NCBI RefSeq assembly: GCF_958450345.1
Contig: NC_088782.1
Location: forward strand, 67,050,501 to 67,114,500
Source: Calliphora vicina
Lineage: Eukaryota > Arthropoda > Insecta > Diptera > Calliphoridae
Length of the DNA stretch: 64,000 bases
Reading direction: 5' to 3'
Shown piece by piece: positions 47,255 to 59,328 of the stretch (positions are counted from its first letter, which is position 1; each line of letters begins with the position of its first letter). The notes beneath the pieces were generated by a model. It worked only from the letters and a program-made list of their open reading frames with translations. It searched no databases and was not told the origin of the DNA. Both the position numbers and the translations under genes were made by a program.

Positions 47255-48560
47255 GGGTAGTAGTTGATTGCTTTCTCAGTACTTTGGCACACGAACAACT
47301 GCAGATATCTTAATGAAATTTTACATAGTCAGTATTGTTTTTGAGTTCACAAGCTACCGAATTATTTCCAAAATAAATAGTTTCTAAACCACAGTGCAAC
47401 AATAGATGCCACCCTAATAACCGTGTGCCTGTCATTGTGTACATAACAATCATAATTCAAGCACAGATTTTCTGTTTATGAGAATCATTCAAAAGTCAAA
47501 TAACAGCAACAACAAAATACTAAGCATCCTTACCTTTCGATGGATTTCTTCTTCATATATTTATTTTTGGGGAACATAGAGCACGTTTGTATTTCTTGTA
47601 TTCAGTTTTTTTTTGTTTTTTTTTTTTGTATGTGACATTGTTGTTGCCAGTGTGTCCTCTTGGCACAAAAAGGGTGATCTTCATAAATCATATTATTGTT
47701 GTCCATATGATTCTCCCTCCTTACATACATACCAAAGTAAATATGTATGCATACAAATACATTTTTCCAGTATTGTTGGTTTACTTGAATGCAGTCTGTT
47801 TTATACTTTGAGTCGATTTTTTACCATTATTATATCGGTTTTTATCAGTTTATGATGGACTCATGTTCCTGTCCAATTGCTTGGTGATGTTGTCAGCTAT
47901 AAGATGAAATTGCAGTCATATTTATTCATTCATATAAATAAACTTAAACACACAAACTCACAGAAATCACACACACAGAGAGAGAAAAATCAAATACCGC
48001 CAACTACATTATAAGTTTATTATATTGCATTATGATTCGGATTTCATAAATTCATTAATTCTTTCATTTATATTAACTGCTAGAGTAAGAAAGGGCTTAT
48101 GTGTCAAATTTTTACAAAATTGTATAAGCCAACTGAACATTATTAATTGTGAAATGGTGCGTGATCGTCGCGTGATCGCGTACAGAAGAGGACGAGATGT
48201 AAGCATCGTTATAAGTTTCTTAAAAAACATACAAATTAAACATTTTCTCAATTCTCAAATGTGCAGTGATTCATGCTCTATTTTTGGGTGTATGCAAGAG
48301 AAAGCGAATGAATGCTTATCTGTAGCACGATATCCAAATCAATTGAGATCAACTAATTCGCTGCGCAAAAAGGCGAGATCTTCGTTAAAACAATAAAGGA
48401 TAATGCTAGTTCATCAATTCTTTTAAGGGATGGCCAATCATTCACTGACCCGGTTGATAAGCCAACCTTTTGGCTAAATTATTTTCAAATAATTAAAACT
48501 TACTGGAAAGTAATCAACCAATACCCGAGTTCGAATGATTATCAATTACTATGCCGAATA
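47255..48560. other. intergenic, nothing recognised
   Basis: The overlapping frames at 47587-47855 and 48025-48396 lack motifs. CA-rich and GA-rich simple sequence occurs near 47950-47985. Confidence 0.5.
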
Positions 48561-48569
48561 TATATATTA

Positions 48570-48765
48570 TTTCGCGTTCTCGCAGTTAAAAGGGTTTTAG
48601 AGGATCTCAACATAAACAGGCTCGTAAGCTTGATGGTATACCAGCACTGATCTTGAAGCAGTGTTCTTCGACGCTAGTCCGTCCATTAGCTAAAAAATGT
48701 CCTGTATGTTGGAAAGTTGCTAATGTAACGCCAATTCCTAAAAAGGGAAAGGCACAAAATTTGGT
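48570..48765 (+). pseudogene. LINE reverse transcriptase fragment 1 (fingers)
   Basis: Across a frameshift: KGF(R)GSQHKQARKLDGIPAL, LILKQCSSTLVRPLAKKCPV and CWKVANVTPIPKKGKAQN. It belongs to the same LINE family as 46600-47250, on the other strand. A small deletion removes the segment between RPLA and CPVCWK. The fragment stops where an interspersed repeat begins at about 48770. Confidence 0.83.
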
Positions 48766-48769
48766 AGGC

Positions 48770-49014
48770 GCAAGTTTAGCTTATATAAAACTTATTTGTG
48801 CTCAATTTTGTTTAGATATCTTTATAACTAAGATATTTATGAGAGCTTATCTATTTTTAGATAGGGCAATCGTATGGGGGCTAGTAGAAATAATGGACCG
48901 ATTCCAACCAAATTCAGTATGCTTCTTCCATGTGGCAATAGAAAAGCTTGTGCCAAATTTTATCTTTGAAATTGCGACTTTTAGTTTGATTACACTATGG
49001 TGGTGTAGGGTATA
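48770..49014 (+). mobile_element. partial repeat of the GTGTAGGGTATAA family (copy E)
   Basis: AGCTTATATAAAACTTATTT, GGGGGCTAGTAGAAATAATG, GACCGATTCCAACCAAATTC and the terminal CTATGGTGGTGTAGGGTATA are all present. The first half of the element is missing. It sits inside the LINE. Confidence 0.75.
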
Positions 49015-49539
49015 AAAATCATTTTGTGTACATAAAAGCTTTCGTTTGCTTTATATAACTCAGGAACGGTAAAAGAAAATTCAAAAATGTTTGTCTCTAA
49101 ATTATTAAGAATTAATTGATCTTTCAAACTGCATTGTTAGTTTTTTTCATTTTCATAAAAATTTTAAAAGTTATAAAGTCTTATTTACAAAATCTATGGA
49201 AAAATTTCAAAAATTTGTAATGTAGGACACCTTATTGATTCAATTCATTACAAAAACTAAAACTGTTTGCACACAAAAATAAAGCTGGATATTTTTCTTT
49301 TAAACTGTGTCCTCAAAAGTAATGAAAGTCGTGGGTCTTGACAAAGTTATTAATAAAACTCAAAAAATGCCGACAAACCCGATTTTTGGCAAAAACTCGA
49401 CTTGGGCGACCTCTAAACCACTTCCGAAAAATTTGAAAAAAACTCAAAAATGCTCTACCCTATAAGCTTTCAAATTATGATTGAGCACCCATGAAAATAA
49501 GAAAAAAAACTTTTTTTGGGATACACTTTTCTGCACTTT

Positions 49540-49712
49540 TAAAAATTATGGAGAGTATGGTTTATTACCATCTTGTGAAATATTTAGAGTCCAACAATTT
49601 ACGACCAGCGACCGGCAGTTTTGCTTTCGTAGAGGATGCTCTACGGGAGACTTGCTAGCCTTCCTATCGCAAAAATGGTGTCGTTCCATACACCGCACAG
49701 TTGGGTCAAATG
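49540..49712 (+). pseudogene. LINE reverse transcriptase fragment 2 (middle)
   Basis: Across frames: KIMESMVYYHLVKYLESNNL, then RQFCFRRGCSTGDLLAFLSQ and KWCRSIHR. It is the next segment in order after 48570-48765, so the two are probably one copy split by later insertions. Confidence 0.82.
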
Positions 49713-49714
49713 CG

Positions 49715-51250
49715 ACTTTTTACGGATTTATTAATATCTCAACAACAATAATAGCGACGCTCGCAAAATTTTACGTGGTTAGCCCTTAGACCAATCCGCA
49801 TATTGTAACAAAATTTTAGGGATATAGGAGGGGAAAGTCAATTACCCACCATATAAAATAATTATTAACTGTGCTATATCTATAGAACTACAATAGTGAT
49901 GCAATTTGCTGCGGGTAACTCTAAAAACAATCTACACGTTCCGCCAAAATCGGAAGGGTATACGAGGGTGGAATCGGGTTCCCCCCATACAAATGAATTA
50001 TTAATTCTCCTATATCTATAGAACTACATCAGTGAGACACACTAAATTTATGCATGTTATTGATAAAAAACTACCATATTGTTTTAAGATGATATCATTA
50101 TATTAACTAGTAATGGGAGGTTGAATAATAGAGATCTTTCCCAACTCCTGCCACTAAAAGACTTGCAAAGTTTAAATGCACTGCTTTGAAATTTATACAA
50201 CACAATATTTGAAATGAGACAATATAAAAACTACAGATCTAAACGTGAGTGATAACTGGCTCCCGATATAGAACTTTAAAATTCTCGCGATGGCGCTCAC
50301 TAACATGATTTTTTTATTAAGCTAAATTGCCTGCTATCGGATGACTTCGTATTAACCACAAGAAAAAACTTCGAATTAATCACAAAAAAAAAACTTTTAA
50401 ACAAGCATATACAAGCGTGTGCATGAGAGTTAAATTGTTAAAATTCCGCGTGCACGTTTAGAAAATCAACGGATGAAAAACTAAACTGATATTAAGAAAA
50501 GTAATTGGTAAAAGTTTATTATTGTTTATCTCATTATAATACAAGAATATAGCCACGTCCAGGCCTGACTCACACGTGACTCTCGTATTATTAATCACAA
50601 CACTTGCACATCTCTTATAAAACAAAAAAAAAAACAATGACAATAACAACAGCAACGACAGCAATAAAACGTTTATCAGAATCGCAAAGTGCTTTTTGAT
50701 GGTAGACTTAAAGGGTGAAGCTTTTACAAATTTGCATATAACTTATGAGGCGCAGCGATGCGCAACCTAATTTTTTCTGAAACAACGCCTAACTGTCCAG
50801 GCTTTTAAATTATATTAAATTCTCTGCCCAGCTGAGCCCAGCTAATAACTTTATGTCCATTTGAACTGACAAAATCCATTTATTTTTGCACTTCCAATAT
50901 AAAAACTAATATCAAAGCCACTTCCACAAATAATTCAAATTTTAATTTAACCAAAACATATCAATAAATACCTGAACTTGATGTTTGCATAATTAGATTT
51001 GTTAATTTTTTAAATTACCTATCACAAATAGTATTTATTTGCTCAATTTTTTATTTTTTTTTATCAATTTTTTAGGTTTTTTTCTCACAATATGTAATTT
51101 CAACACGTGAATATAAAAATACCTTTTAATATTTCACATTTCAGTTTTCAGGATACTTGAAATTTGTTTTTTCAATTAATCCGCAAAATTAGTATGTTTG
51201 GCCCCTTTGTGCACCGTTTTGGCTCTAAGGCGTTTGTTAGAGTACGACAT
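49715..51250. other. intergenic or LINE-interrupting DNA, unassigned
   Basis: No recognisable protein. Two similar phrases around CTATATCTATAGAACTACA (near 49872 and 50010) hint at a short internal duplication. It lies between two collinear LINE pieces, so part of it is probably inserted sequence. Confidence 0.5.
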
Positions 51251-51270
51251 GGTTTTAGCTAAACTTATAT

Positions 51271-51419
51271 GCCCAATTCACAATTGATGTCGTAGTGTTG
51301 TAGCATTGTATGTCATAAATATTTTTCAAACAAATGTTTCGAAACAAAAACAAAACATTAATAAAACAAATTACGACATACAACGATACAACGCTACGAC
51401 ACCAATTGTGAATTGGGCA
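51271..51419. mobile_element. 149-bp foldback element, arms about 50 bp
   Basis: The left arm begins GCCCAATTCACAATTGATGT and runs through CGTAGTGTTGTAGCATTGTA; the right arm is its reverse complement with a few mismatches and ends CCAATTGTGAATTGGGC. The loop is A-rich. No clear target duplication is seen. It sits just before the next LINE segment. Confidence 0.88.
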
Positions 51420-51439
51420 ATAGCTTTTGGTAACAATAC

Positions 51440-52178
51440 GAGTTGTTATAGATGGAATCTCATCAAACGAGTTCAAGATCAATTCAGTGGTACCGCAAGG
51501 CTCCATTTGCCATTTATATTCATTCAATTATAGACCAAGCCTCTCGGAGATTGGAGCAAAACATGAATGATACGCTTAACCAAGAAATTGTGACAATTTT
51601 TGAATGGGGTTGTGCGAATAGAGTCGATTTAAATGCTCGCAAGATCTAGTGCTGTATGTTAACACACAAACGCACAACAGATCATGTTGCTACATCTATT
51701 TTTTTGGGTGGTTTAGATATTAAGGAATCAGAAGCTCTTGATGTTCTAGGCATGAGGCTGGACAAAGCACATTTTCCAAGTGTCGAAAGTGGAGTTACTT
51801 GACCGCGTACAGGAGAGGTCGATTGTGCCTATCGGTGACAGTAGGTTATCCAGATCTATTGACTCACTGGAACATCGTCACATTGTAGGTTGTGTTTCAC
51901 TGTTCTACCGATTCAACAATGGTATGTTCTTTGCTGAAATTAGGGAACTTGTTCCCGAAAATCGTAGTTTTTTACGCAAAATACTTTCTTCGGCAAGGAC
52001 TCATCAATTCATTGTCGACTGGACAGTGGATCGCACAACACATTATAGGGAAAATTCGTTCTTGAATCGTACTGTCCGTATGTGGAATAAGCTTCCAGCT
52101 GAAGTCTTTCCTATCACTTTTAATATAGGAAAATTCAAATCAATTGTTCACAAACACTACTCCCCCTAACCTCCCTTC
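51440..52178 (+). pseudogene. LINE reverse transcriptase fragment 3 (C-terminal half)
   Basis: It starts near ISSNEFKINSVVPQGS (the G-V-P-Q-G-S motif B of non-LTR reverse transcriptases). It continues out of frame through MNDTLNQEIVTIFEWGCANR and ALDVLGMRLDKA, and then from 51786 has a clean 128-codon frame: VELLDRVQERSIVPIGDSRL, HRHIVGCVSLFYRFNNGMFF, TTHYRENSFLNRTVRMWNKL and PAEVFPITFNIGKFKS, ending YSP at a stop (52169). The order continues fragments 1 and 2 upstream. The YADD region between motif B and EWG is deleted or degraded. Confidence 0.86.
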
Positions 52179-52589
52179 CATAACCTATTTTCCCAGTTCC
52201 AACACAATGCATTTCATTTGAGGCAGTATAACTCTTAAATTTTTCTGGAATTTACTTAAGCATTAAGTAAGATACCACGATAGTCATTGAAAATCATATA
52301 AAAGAAGCGAACAGTCTTACCACACCCCAAAAGTTGAAAATATAAAGCATGTTCCAGAATTAAAAAAAAAATAGAATTTATAAAGTCTTGCAAGCAGAAG
52401 TTTGACATCTGACATTTTAGGGTTATAAAAAATTAACAATTACACAAGAGAAAAATCCATATTCATTAGAACAATTAGTTAGAAGAAAATCATCCTTAGC
52501 GATTTCACCATAATTCTTCAAAAATTATGCTGGTCAGCAGTGACTGTTATAATATATGATAACAGAGTTATTTCTGTCTAAATGGGATG

Positions 52590-52700
52590 ATATTAATATG
52601 GATCGACATGTGATTTCAACAAGATGGTGTCACAAGCCAAACAATTCGTGAAATAAGAAATTCAATTACTGCATGAGAAATTTCCTGGTCGTGGTCTAGA
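52590..52700 (+). pseudogene. Tc1/mariner-superfamily transposase relic (copy 2)
   Basis: A short fragment translates as DMxFQQDGVTSQTIREIRNS followed by a frameshifted LLHEKFPG-like stretch. It corresponds to the WFQQDGA motif holding the second catalytic Asp in the same group as 37620-38580. The rest of the element is not recognisable. Confidence 0.55.
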
Positions 52701-55370
52701 TGATCTAATGAGATGTATCTCAATGTCAATCTTATTAGTCTCATGTGCCCTACTTTATTCTACGTTATTAAAAACCACTCCACTTCTTTTAATTCTGCCA
52801 CCGACTGGATTATTATAGAGCAATTGTTAAGGTTTCCCTAATTAATTTGCCACGTAAAAAACATAAGGTAGACATGTTATATATCAATGGATAGAGAATT
52901 TTGTCTACTTTTCAATAATGCATATAATTTTTGACAATTAAAAAATTCAGGGAATACTTTTTTAAAAATATGACAAAAAATGAATTTTGCATAGATACAA
53001 ATTTTTCAAATTGAAATAAAATTTTTATTTATAAATATTTGTTAATAAAATTTCACACTTATATAGATTTTTTTATTGAAAATGGAAAAATAAACACGAA
53101 TCCCGCAATTCCCAAAAAAGTATTGAAAAATTCAAAAATGGGATATTTTCGTTTTTTGGCTATAATATCCATACCAGGGGCGGGGTTATCGGAACCCTTT
53201 ACAAAATAATTAAGAACATATTGGGTCATCTAAAACGGGTTACTACATTTTGATATCGACTATGCGATTTGAAAATTTGTGCCCTAAATTTGAACTTTAC
53301 ATAAAAAATAGGCGTTTTTTGAATGGACCTGGTCCCCTCGGTATCGAAAATTTTTTTAAAATCAAATACATGTAACTTTGGACTCAGTCATGATTTTTAA
53401 ACAATTCTTTCTTTATTTGATATATACATCTGTTGTTAATCCTATGAAAGAAAAATGGAGAAAATCGGGAATGTTTGGAACCGCGGTCATCAAAAAACTG
53501 GAGTAGGGTGGGTAAAAATGTTGAAAATTTAATTTTCAAATGCGAATATCTCCTAAGCTATAAGAGATAATTGATAGCTATTGATATTTGAGAAGATTCG
53601 ATGAGAAGATTCTGTATATGTAATTTTTTTGAAATCGGAACACAAACGAAGAAATAGGATCATTTTAAAAATTGACCATATCCTACTTTGGGGACCCCTG
53701 GCCCAGCTCCTGGCGGGCTCATGAGATCCATATTGAAAACTTAAACGCGACGACACTTCCCCTTTGCGCATGTGCAATTTTATTCAAATCGTACTATATA
53801 TATTATAACATCATCAGTCTGTTTTGTCAAAGAATTATTTGGTAAAAAATAGACTTCTGTGATTGTCGGACTGAGTGTAGAATACTACGATTTTGACATA
53901 AACTATTGAGACGGATATGAAAAGTGGAGTACTAAACACCATTTTTGTTATTTTGTTAACGATGGTTAACGATGGATTTTGTAACGACACTATAATCTAA
54001 TGATTTCCATCACTTCAGTATGAATGATAGAAATATTCGGAGAAAACCAAATGTTGTTACTTGGTTTTGGCTTACCTTGAAGCGGCTTTCATTCGGCGAT
54101 AAAAAATTTGCAATATTCTAATAAATAAGTCAGATTTTCTCATTTTATACTCATTTGATTCAATAAATGGCTAATAAGCCTTTATTCACTCTAGCTAATT
54201 TTGGTATTTCTACCAAAACAAGCAAAAAAAAAAAGAAACTAGTGAGTAGTTGCAAGTAGAGTTGTATGCAACATTCGTTATTTTCTTTTTGAAGTTTTAA
54301 ATTTTGTTTGATGAAGTTGACGACGATGATGATGCTGATGATGAGGATGAGGATGCTTGTGTTACTCTGCCTGACTTCGCTTAATAAATAGAACCCAAAT
54401 CTGAGTGTTTCGTGTGTGGGGTATAATGATGGAATACTAATTCTTTACTACTCACTATATGACTCGCACTGCACCACTACAATATCTCTGTTGTGATTTT
54501 ATATTTCAAAAAAAGTTTTTCAAACGTTCAGCATTTGTGCGTTCATTATTGTATTATCGCTCAAACAACATGATAAATCCATTTAAATTTATAGTATTTG
54601 ATTATGTTGAAATATGAAGATGAAATATGCACAAAAAAGTAATAAATAAAATAAGCAAGAAACAAAAAATATGAAACATAACTATACATTTAAAAAATTT
54701 AAACAATCAACTAATAAATTTGTTAAAGCATTAATAGTTTATTGGTTGTTGGTAAAGGGTTAAGAAAAGTTAAAAGATGGTCGTCATTGAATGAGAAATG
54801 AGAAGTGGTTGGTATAAAAAGTTCGATTAATTCATAATGTTTAAAGTTTAATCAAGTGTATTCGTTTAAGAGATGTTTATGTATATAAAATGCAGGTAGT
54901 GACCATAATATATCATTAATTTCCGATAAATTAATAAAGTAGGAATAAACATGGCATAGTTTTAAGCAATATTCAGAAAATGCTAAACACTACTGTTACA
55001 AAAATTGGGTTAAGATTCCTTTAGATACCCCGAGGTTTAGACTAGTCCCAATAAAATGTTTATATGTATATTTGGAGAATATTGTAGGTAAAAACATATT
55101 TTGCTATCATAAGGAATAATAAATTATTGTTATTTATTTGAAATACGAAGAATTTTGAAAATACATATACCTTTGTAAGATAACTTTTCACATTTTTTTT
55201 TTGAAAAATTTCAAAAACCTTAGTATAAAGATGATTTATAAAAAATTTTAAATTCTGATATAAATCTTTATTATTGTATAGTTATTATTATATAGGAATT
55301 AGTCCAAAATTGTAATGTCATCTTGTTTAAAATCGTGATTGTTTTCATAGTATAACAAAATTCGTGATGT
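52700..55370. other. intergenic, unassigned repeats
   Basis: The block 53060-53760, with phrases such as CCATACCAGGGGCGGGGTTA and GGACCTGGTCCCCTC, is more complex than the background and looks like a decayed non-coding element. A GATGATGATGATGCTGATGA run lies near 54324. No protein is recognised. Confidence 0.45.
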
Positions 55371-55374
55371 GAGA

Positions 55375-56235
55375 CACTCAAAAATCCCGAGGTTTTCGGT
55401 ATTTTCTAAATCCCGAAGCCCGGGATTTTTTAATTTTAAATCCCGGGGTTTTCGGAATTTTCCAAATCCCGTTTTTCATAAATAAATAGGGGAAATTGTC
55501 ATTTTTGTGTGCCTTTTTCATTCATTTTGACATTCTACATGCCCGAATATCGCAAGGTGTTGTTCAGCAAAGTTGTTAAGATCAACTTCTGCTACAATAT
55601 AGTTAATAAAGGAAAACGGTATTTTTGGTTTTCCGTGAGTGAGGCTCTAGAAAATCAATTCTTCACCTGTTTTTATAAGTTATCTAACAAAACTCAATTT
55701 AAATCCTCTTCAAATGAAATTTATTTTATCTCAGATGAGGAGCTCAAACAAAATGAAAATATTTCGATTGCTAAAATGCTAAAAGATATTATTAATAAAT
55801 GTAAAAACCCCAAATAACAATAACGAAACCAAATTATAATGTAGATTTTCAACTTGCAAAAGAAATAGATCATTTTATTTCTGAAGGAACAAGAGGAAAA
55901 TACTTGCAGTTTTCTTTTAAGTATTTGCCAATGTAAAAGATGTTTTTGATTTTAGACCAATGGTTTCTTAGTGATAATTTCTTGGAATTTTGCGTAGATT
56001 GCGTTTCTGCTATACGATTTTTTACGTTTTGATTGTCCAAACAAATCGACCCGGCCTAATGTACATACTTTATTGTTATTTCTTCTTATATAATGTACTC
56101 ATGCAAGTATTTTATCCTTTTTAGTGTCTAATAGAAATTAATTGCTAAATGAAAAATTTACTTTCAATTGTAAAGACATAATTTTGTACGTTTCTTTCTT
56201 ATAATTTTCGGGATTTTAGATTTCCCGAAAAAAAA
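55375..56235. mobile_element. possible remnant with CCCGGGATTT-type repeats and a 102-aa frame
   Basis: Phrases CCCGAGGTTTTCGGTATTTT, AAGCCCGGGATTTTTTAA and CCCGGGGTTTTCGGAATTTT repeat near 55385-55475, and CGGGATTTTAGATTTCCCG near 56208 faces them. Between them an open frame (55509-55817) reads ...YFWFSVSEALENQFFTCFYK. I do not recognise this protein. The arrangement suggests a DNA transposon relic, possibly hAT-like, but this is a guess. Confidence 0.35.
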
Positions 56236-56239
56236 TCTT

Positions 56240-56745
56240 TTAAAATATCAATAATTTGTATTCGTGACTGATTTTCGGAGGTGGGCCGTATATGGGAGCT
56301 ATGACCAATTATGGATAACGATCACCATGAAATTATGTCGTGTGATTTATGTCTATGTTGAATTTAATGTGTATACCAAAATTTTTAAGAGATTTATGCA
56401 CGTTAAAGTGATTTTCGGAAGAGGGTCTATATGAGAGCTATGACTAATGATGGACCGATCGTAACAAAATTTGGTGACATGAATTTTATATAAAACTTAT
56501 TTGGAGCATAATTTTATGGATATATCTATATAAATTAATCATTTATGACCGATAAAGTCAAATTTCGAAAGGACATTTGTATGGGGGCTAGGTGAAATAA
56601 TGAACCGATTTCAGCCAATTTATAAAATTATATGTACCACATTTTATCGAAATATCTTCAAAATTGCGACCTATACTTTGCGCACAAGGTTTACATGGAC
56701 AGCCAGCCATCGAGACGGACGGACGGAAATCTAATTCGTTCTAGT
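56240..56745 (+). mobile_element. interspersed repeat of the CAAGTAAG family (copy F, truncated)
   Basis: The interior is well matched to the copy at 33944-34683: TGATTTTCGGAGGTGGGCC, TATGGGAGCTATGACCAATT, GACCGATCGTAACAAAATTT, TTTATGACCGATAAAGTC and TTGCGACCTATACTTTGCGC, then GACGGACGGACGG. Both termini are lost. Confidence 0.78.
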
Positions 56746-56859
56746 GGATTTTATTTGAGATATAAAAGGAGCTTAAGAGAAAAAAATAGAATTTTCTACT
56801 CTTTTGAAATATCTTTCTCGGTTGGATATATATTTCCAAAATGTCTAGTTCACACCCGG

Positions 56860-57440
56860 TGTCTAAGCTTTATGTTTTCCTCAACTTTCGTTAAAATCGG
56901 CCCAAAATATATAACATTTCACTATCTTTTCATTAGAAATTCCAAATATTGAAAAATTTGACCTTTGACCTTCACGATTTAAAAGTTAAAGTTTTCCGAT
57001 TTTTGTAAAACTTTCAGACCATATTTAAAATTACCAGGGCTTTAATATTATGAAAATGTGGACAAAAAAAGTTTTTCTTGAAAATCGCAAAATTTAAATC
57101 GCAGGTACGGAAAAACTGTAAGAGGTATTGACATAATTTTTTCATATTTTTATTCCCTATTATGATCTCAATAAATCCCAATGTGATGATCGAAAAATTC
57201 TGAAATTTGTTTAACAAAATTTTTAAAAATTTGAAAATTGAGATTCGAAACAGCCGTTAATTTTTTTTGCCATACCTGCGAATAGGTTAACGGTATCCGA
57301 CGAAGACAAAAACTCATACACAAGTGAATACGGATATATTTTAAATAATAAATAAAAATAAAAATTAGCTTTCATTTTAATTTTTCTCGAAATAAGTTAA
57401 TTTTTTTTCCTAAATTTCTTGTTCAAGTGGCCTGAAACAC
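56860..57440 (+). mobile_element. relic sharing the interior of the element at 62510-63733
   Basis: ATATATAACATTTC-CTATCTTT, CATTAG-AATTCCAAATATTG, GACCTTCACGATTTAA, ATCGCAGGTACGGAAAAAC, TTTTTATTCCCTATTATG and CATACCTGCGAATAGGTTAA occur in the same order as in 62870-63430. The terminal repeats are absent. Confidence 0.75.
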
Positions 57441-57892
57441 GTTAATGGTCTGGCGAATTTGTAATAACCAGGGAAACCAAAATCTAATCAGCACATGGAT
57501 AAGATATTTACACGTTTCAGAACTATTTAAGAATTTTGGCATCGATTTGTTAGTGCATATTTTTTACTCTTAAATGCATATATTTGTTTTAAGAGCATAT
57601 TTTGCGTTTTTAGAGCATATTTTACTGTTTAATAGCATATTTTGAGTTTATCAAAAACAAATTTTGTCTTACTTATTTTTCGCTGTTGCGTTACAGGTTT
57701 TTACTTCCATTGTTTAAAATTCAAAATTGAAAAATAGATGGCTTTTCACCAAAAAAAAAATTTAAAAAACAGAAATTTTCTTTTAAAATTTAAAATAACA
57801 ATTCGAAAAATTTTTTTATCCAAAAAATTAAAAAACTGAAAAAAAATTTTTGTTCACCTAATAATATTTAAATTTTTTATTTTGAAGTATAA

Positions 57893-57948
57893 TTAGGTGA
57901 AGGGTATAAAAGATTCGGCACAGCCGAATATAGCTCTCTTACTTGTTT
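57893..57948 (-). mobile_element. terminal fragment with CGGCACAGCCG hairpin
   Basis: GAAGGGTATAAAAGATTCGG, CACAGCCGAATATAGCTCTC and TTACTTGTTTT are present; reversed, this is a CAAGTAAG start, a GGC-TGT-GCC stem-loop and a TATACCC box. The layout parallels the CAAGTAAG...TACCCTAC start of the main repeat family, with a different stem sequence, so the two families may share a mechanism. Confidence 0.55.
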
Positions 57949-57949
57949 T

Positions 57950-59200
57950 AATATAAAATAAGCACTATTTTAATAATAGCTCCATCTAAATATAAAATTT
58001 TAGTTCTAATTCAAACTTAACCGTTCTAAGTGTTAAAGAAACAACATTTTTACACAAACTGAAAAATTTGCACTTTTCTTGAAGTGCAAAATTTTTGACC
58101 CAAAGGAGATACAGGGTCAATTTCCAAAAAAAAAATTTTAATGTAATATTCATTAATATAAACAAATCTACATATTTCTAGAAAACAATGCAGAAAGTTA
58201 ACGAGTTTCACCTATTTATTCCATATAAATAGTAAAATTTAGCATATATCTGAACTTTGACCTCGATGCGCGTCCAGAAATCGTTGTCCGATTTTGCTCA
58301 AATTTTCAGCACTTAACGTTTAGGTCTAGTGTCATAATATTCCACCCGGCACTATTCAAAATTTTAACAAACATTTTTTCCATACAACTGATTGTCACTC
58401 TAATGCGAATGCATAAAGTGTTCAAAAAAACAGCTTGTCTACACAAAATTTCCGATGCAACAAACATGGTTACTCATAATGACTAAATGCAACATTACTC
58501 ATCGACAGTTGTACATTTGATTTCATTTTTAAAATATCAACATTGTCGTTTTTAACTTTCCATGTCTGTCGGAATGATTTTCTACCACTCACTGTTTTGT
58601 TGTTGAAATGTCTTTGGAATCACAAAAAAAAAGGGAAATCAAATCATCATCAAACATATTAAATTTCCATAATAATGCCATAATCAAACAGTAGCATTTC
58701 AAATTAATAACAACAACATGAAAAAAAAGAAAACCCCAGTGAATGACTGAATGGAAACAAAAAATGTTTGTTAAAAATATTTTAATAACAAATGCCTTTT
58801 TTGAATACTTTGATTTTATAAATGAACAAAACCAACAAATACACAGTAGTCGCCGTCACTAAATTCACAGTCACTTCTATTAGATGTGGATAAATGTGGA
58901 TTGTAGTAATAACGTATGTATATACGAACGAGTCTTATTGACCACCAACAAAGTTTTGTAAACGCAACAACGGCAACAAATCGTAGCAACTACAAAATAC
59001 TACAATAATCAAAATGTTAACGTTAGCATTTGTTGTTGGTGGTGTCACAGTTGCTGTAGCATTTAGCTCTTTAAATGTATTTATTTATTTATGTGCAGGG
59101 AAGTATGTTTTTTCCTCTTCTTCTTTTCTTATTTCTTTTAAATATGAAGAGACAAAACGTATATTATGTCGTAAAGATCATAATTCATTGTATAAAGTAT
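57950..59200. other. intergenic, nothing recognised
   Basis: A/T-rich with CAACAACA-type simple repeats around 58700 and 58960. No gene is supported, although an open frame begins at 59014 ahead of the possible exon described next. Confidence 0.5.
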
Positions 59201-59214
59201 TCATAATATTAACA

Positions 59215-59328
59215 ATGTACAAATTGTTTTGGTCACAAAACCAACATCAGCAACAACAGCCCCAGCAAGCAGCACCAGCAGTAACAAATAAACCAAGAAA
59301 ACAATGGAAAACGGAAGACCCTAAAGAC
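59215..59328 (+). CDS. possible first coding exon of an unknown gene
   Basis: An ATG in a fair context (AACAATG) opens 38 codons, MYKLFWSQNQHQQQQPQQAA and PAVTNKPRKQWKTEDPKD. They end exactly at a consensus donor GAC|GTAAGA (GT at 59329) in phase 0. A Gln-rich stretch and balanced codon use stand out from the A/T-rich surroundings, and no transposon similarity is seen. The frame is also open upstream to 59014 and downstream to 59382. The next exon would lie beyond this point, and no partner is identified in the window. Chance is a real possibility. Confidence 0.3.

Noticed and set aside
55509..55817. 102-codon frame as a host gene
   Set aside because: No domain, no splice context, flanked by repeated CCCGGGATTT phrases; more likely a transposon relic.
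59014..59214. N-terminal hydrophobic extension of the possible exon
   Set aside because: The upstream part is T-rich and looks like intron or spacer; the start at 59215 gives a more coherent sequence.
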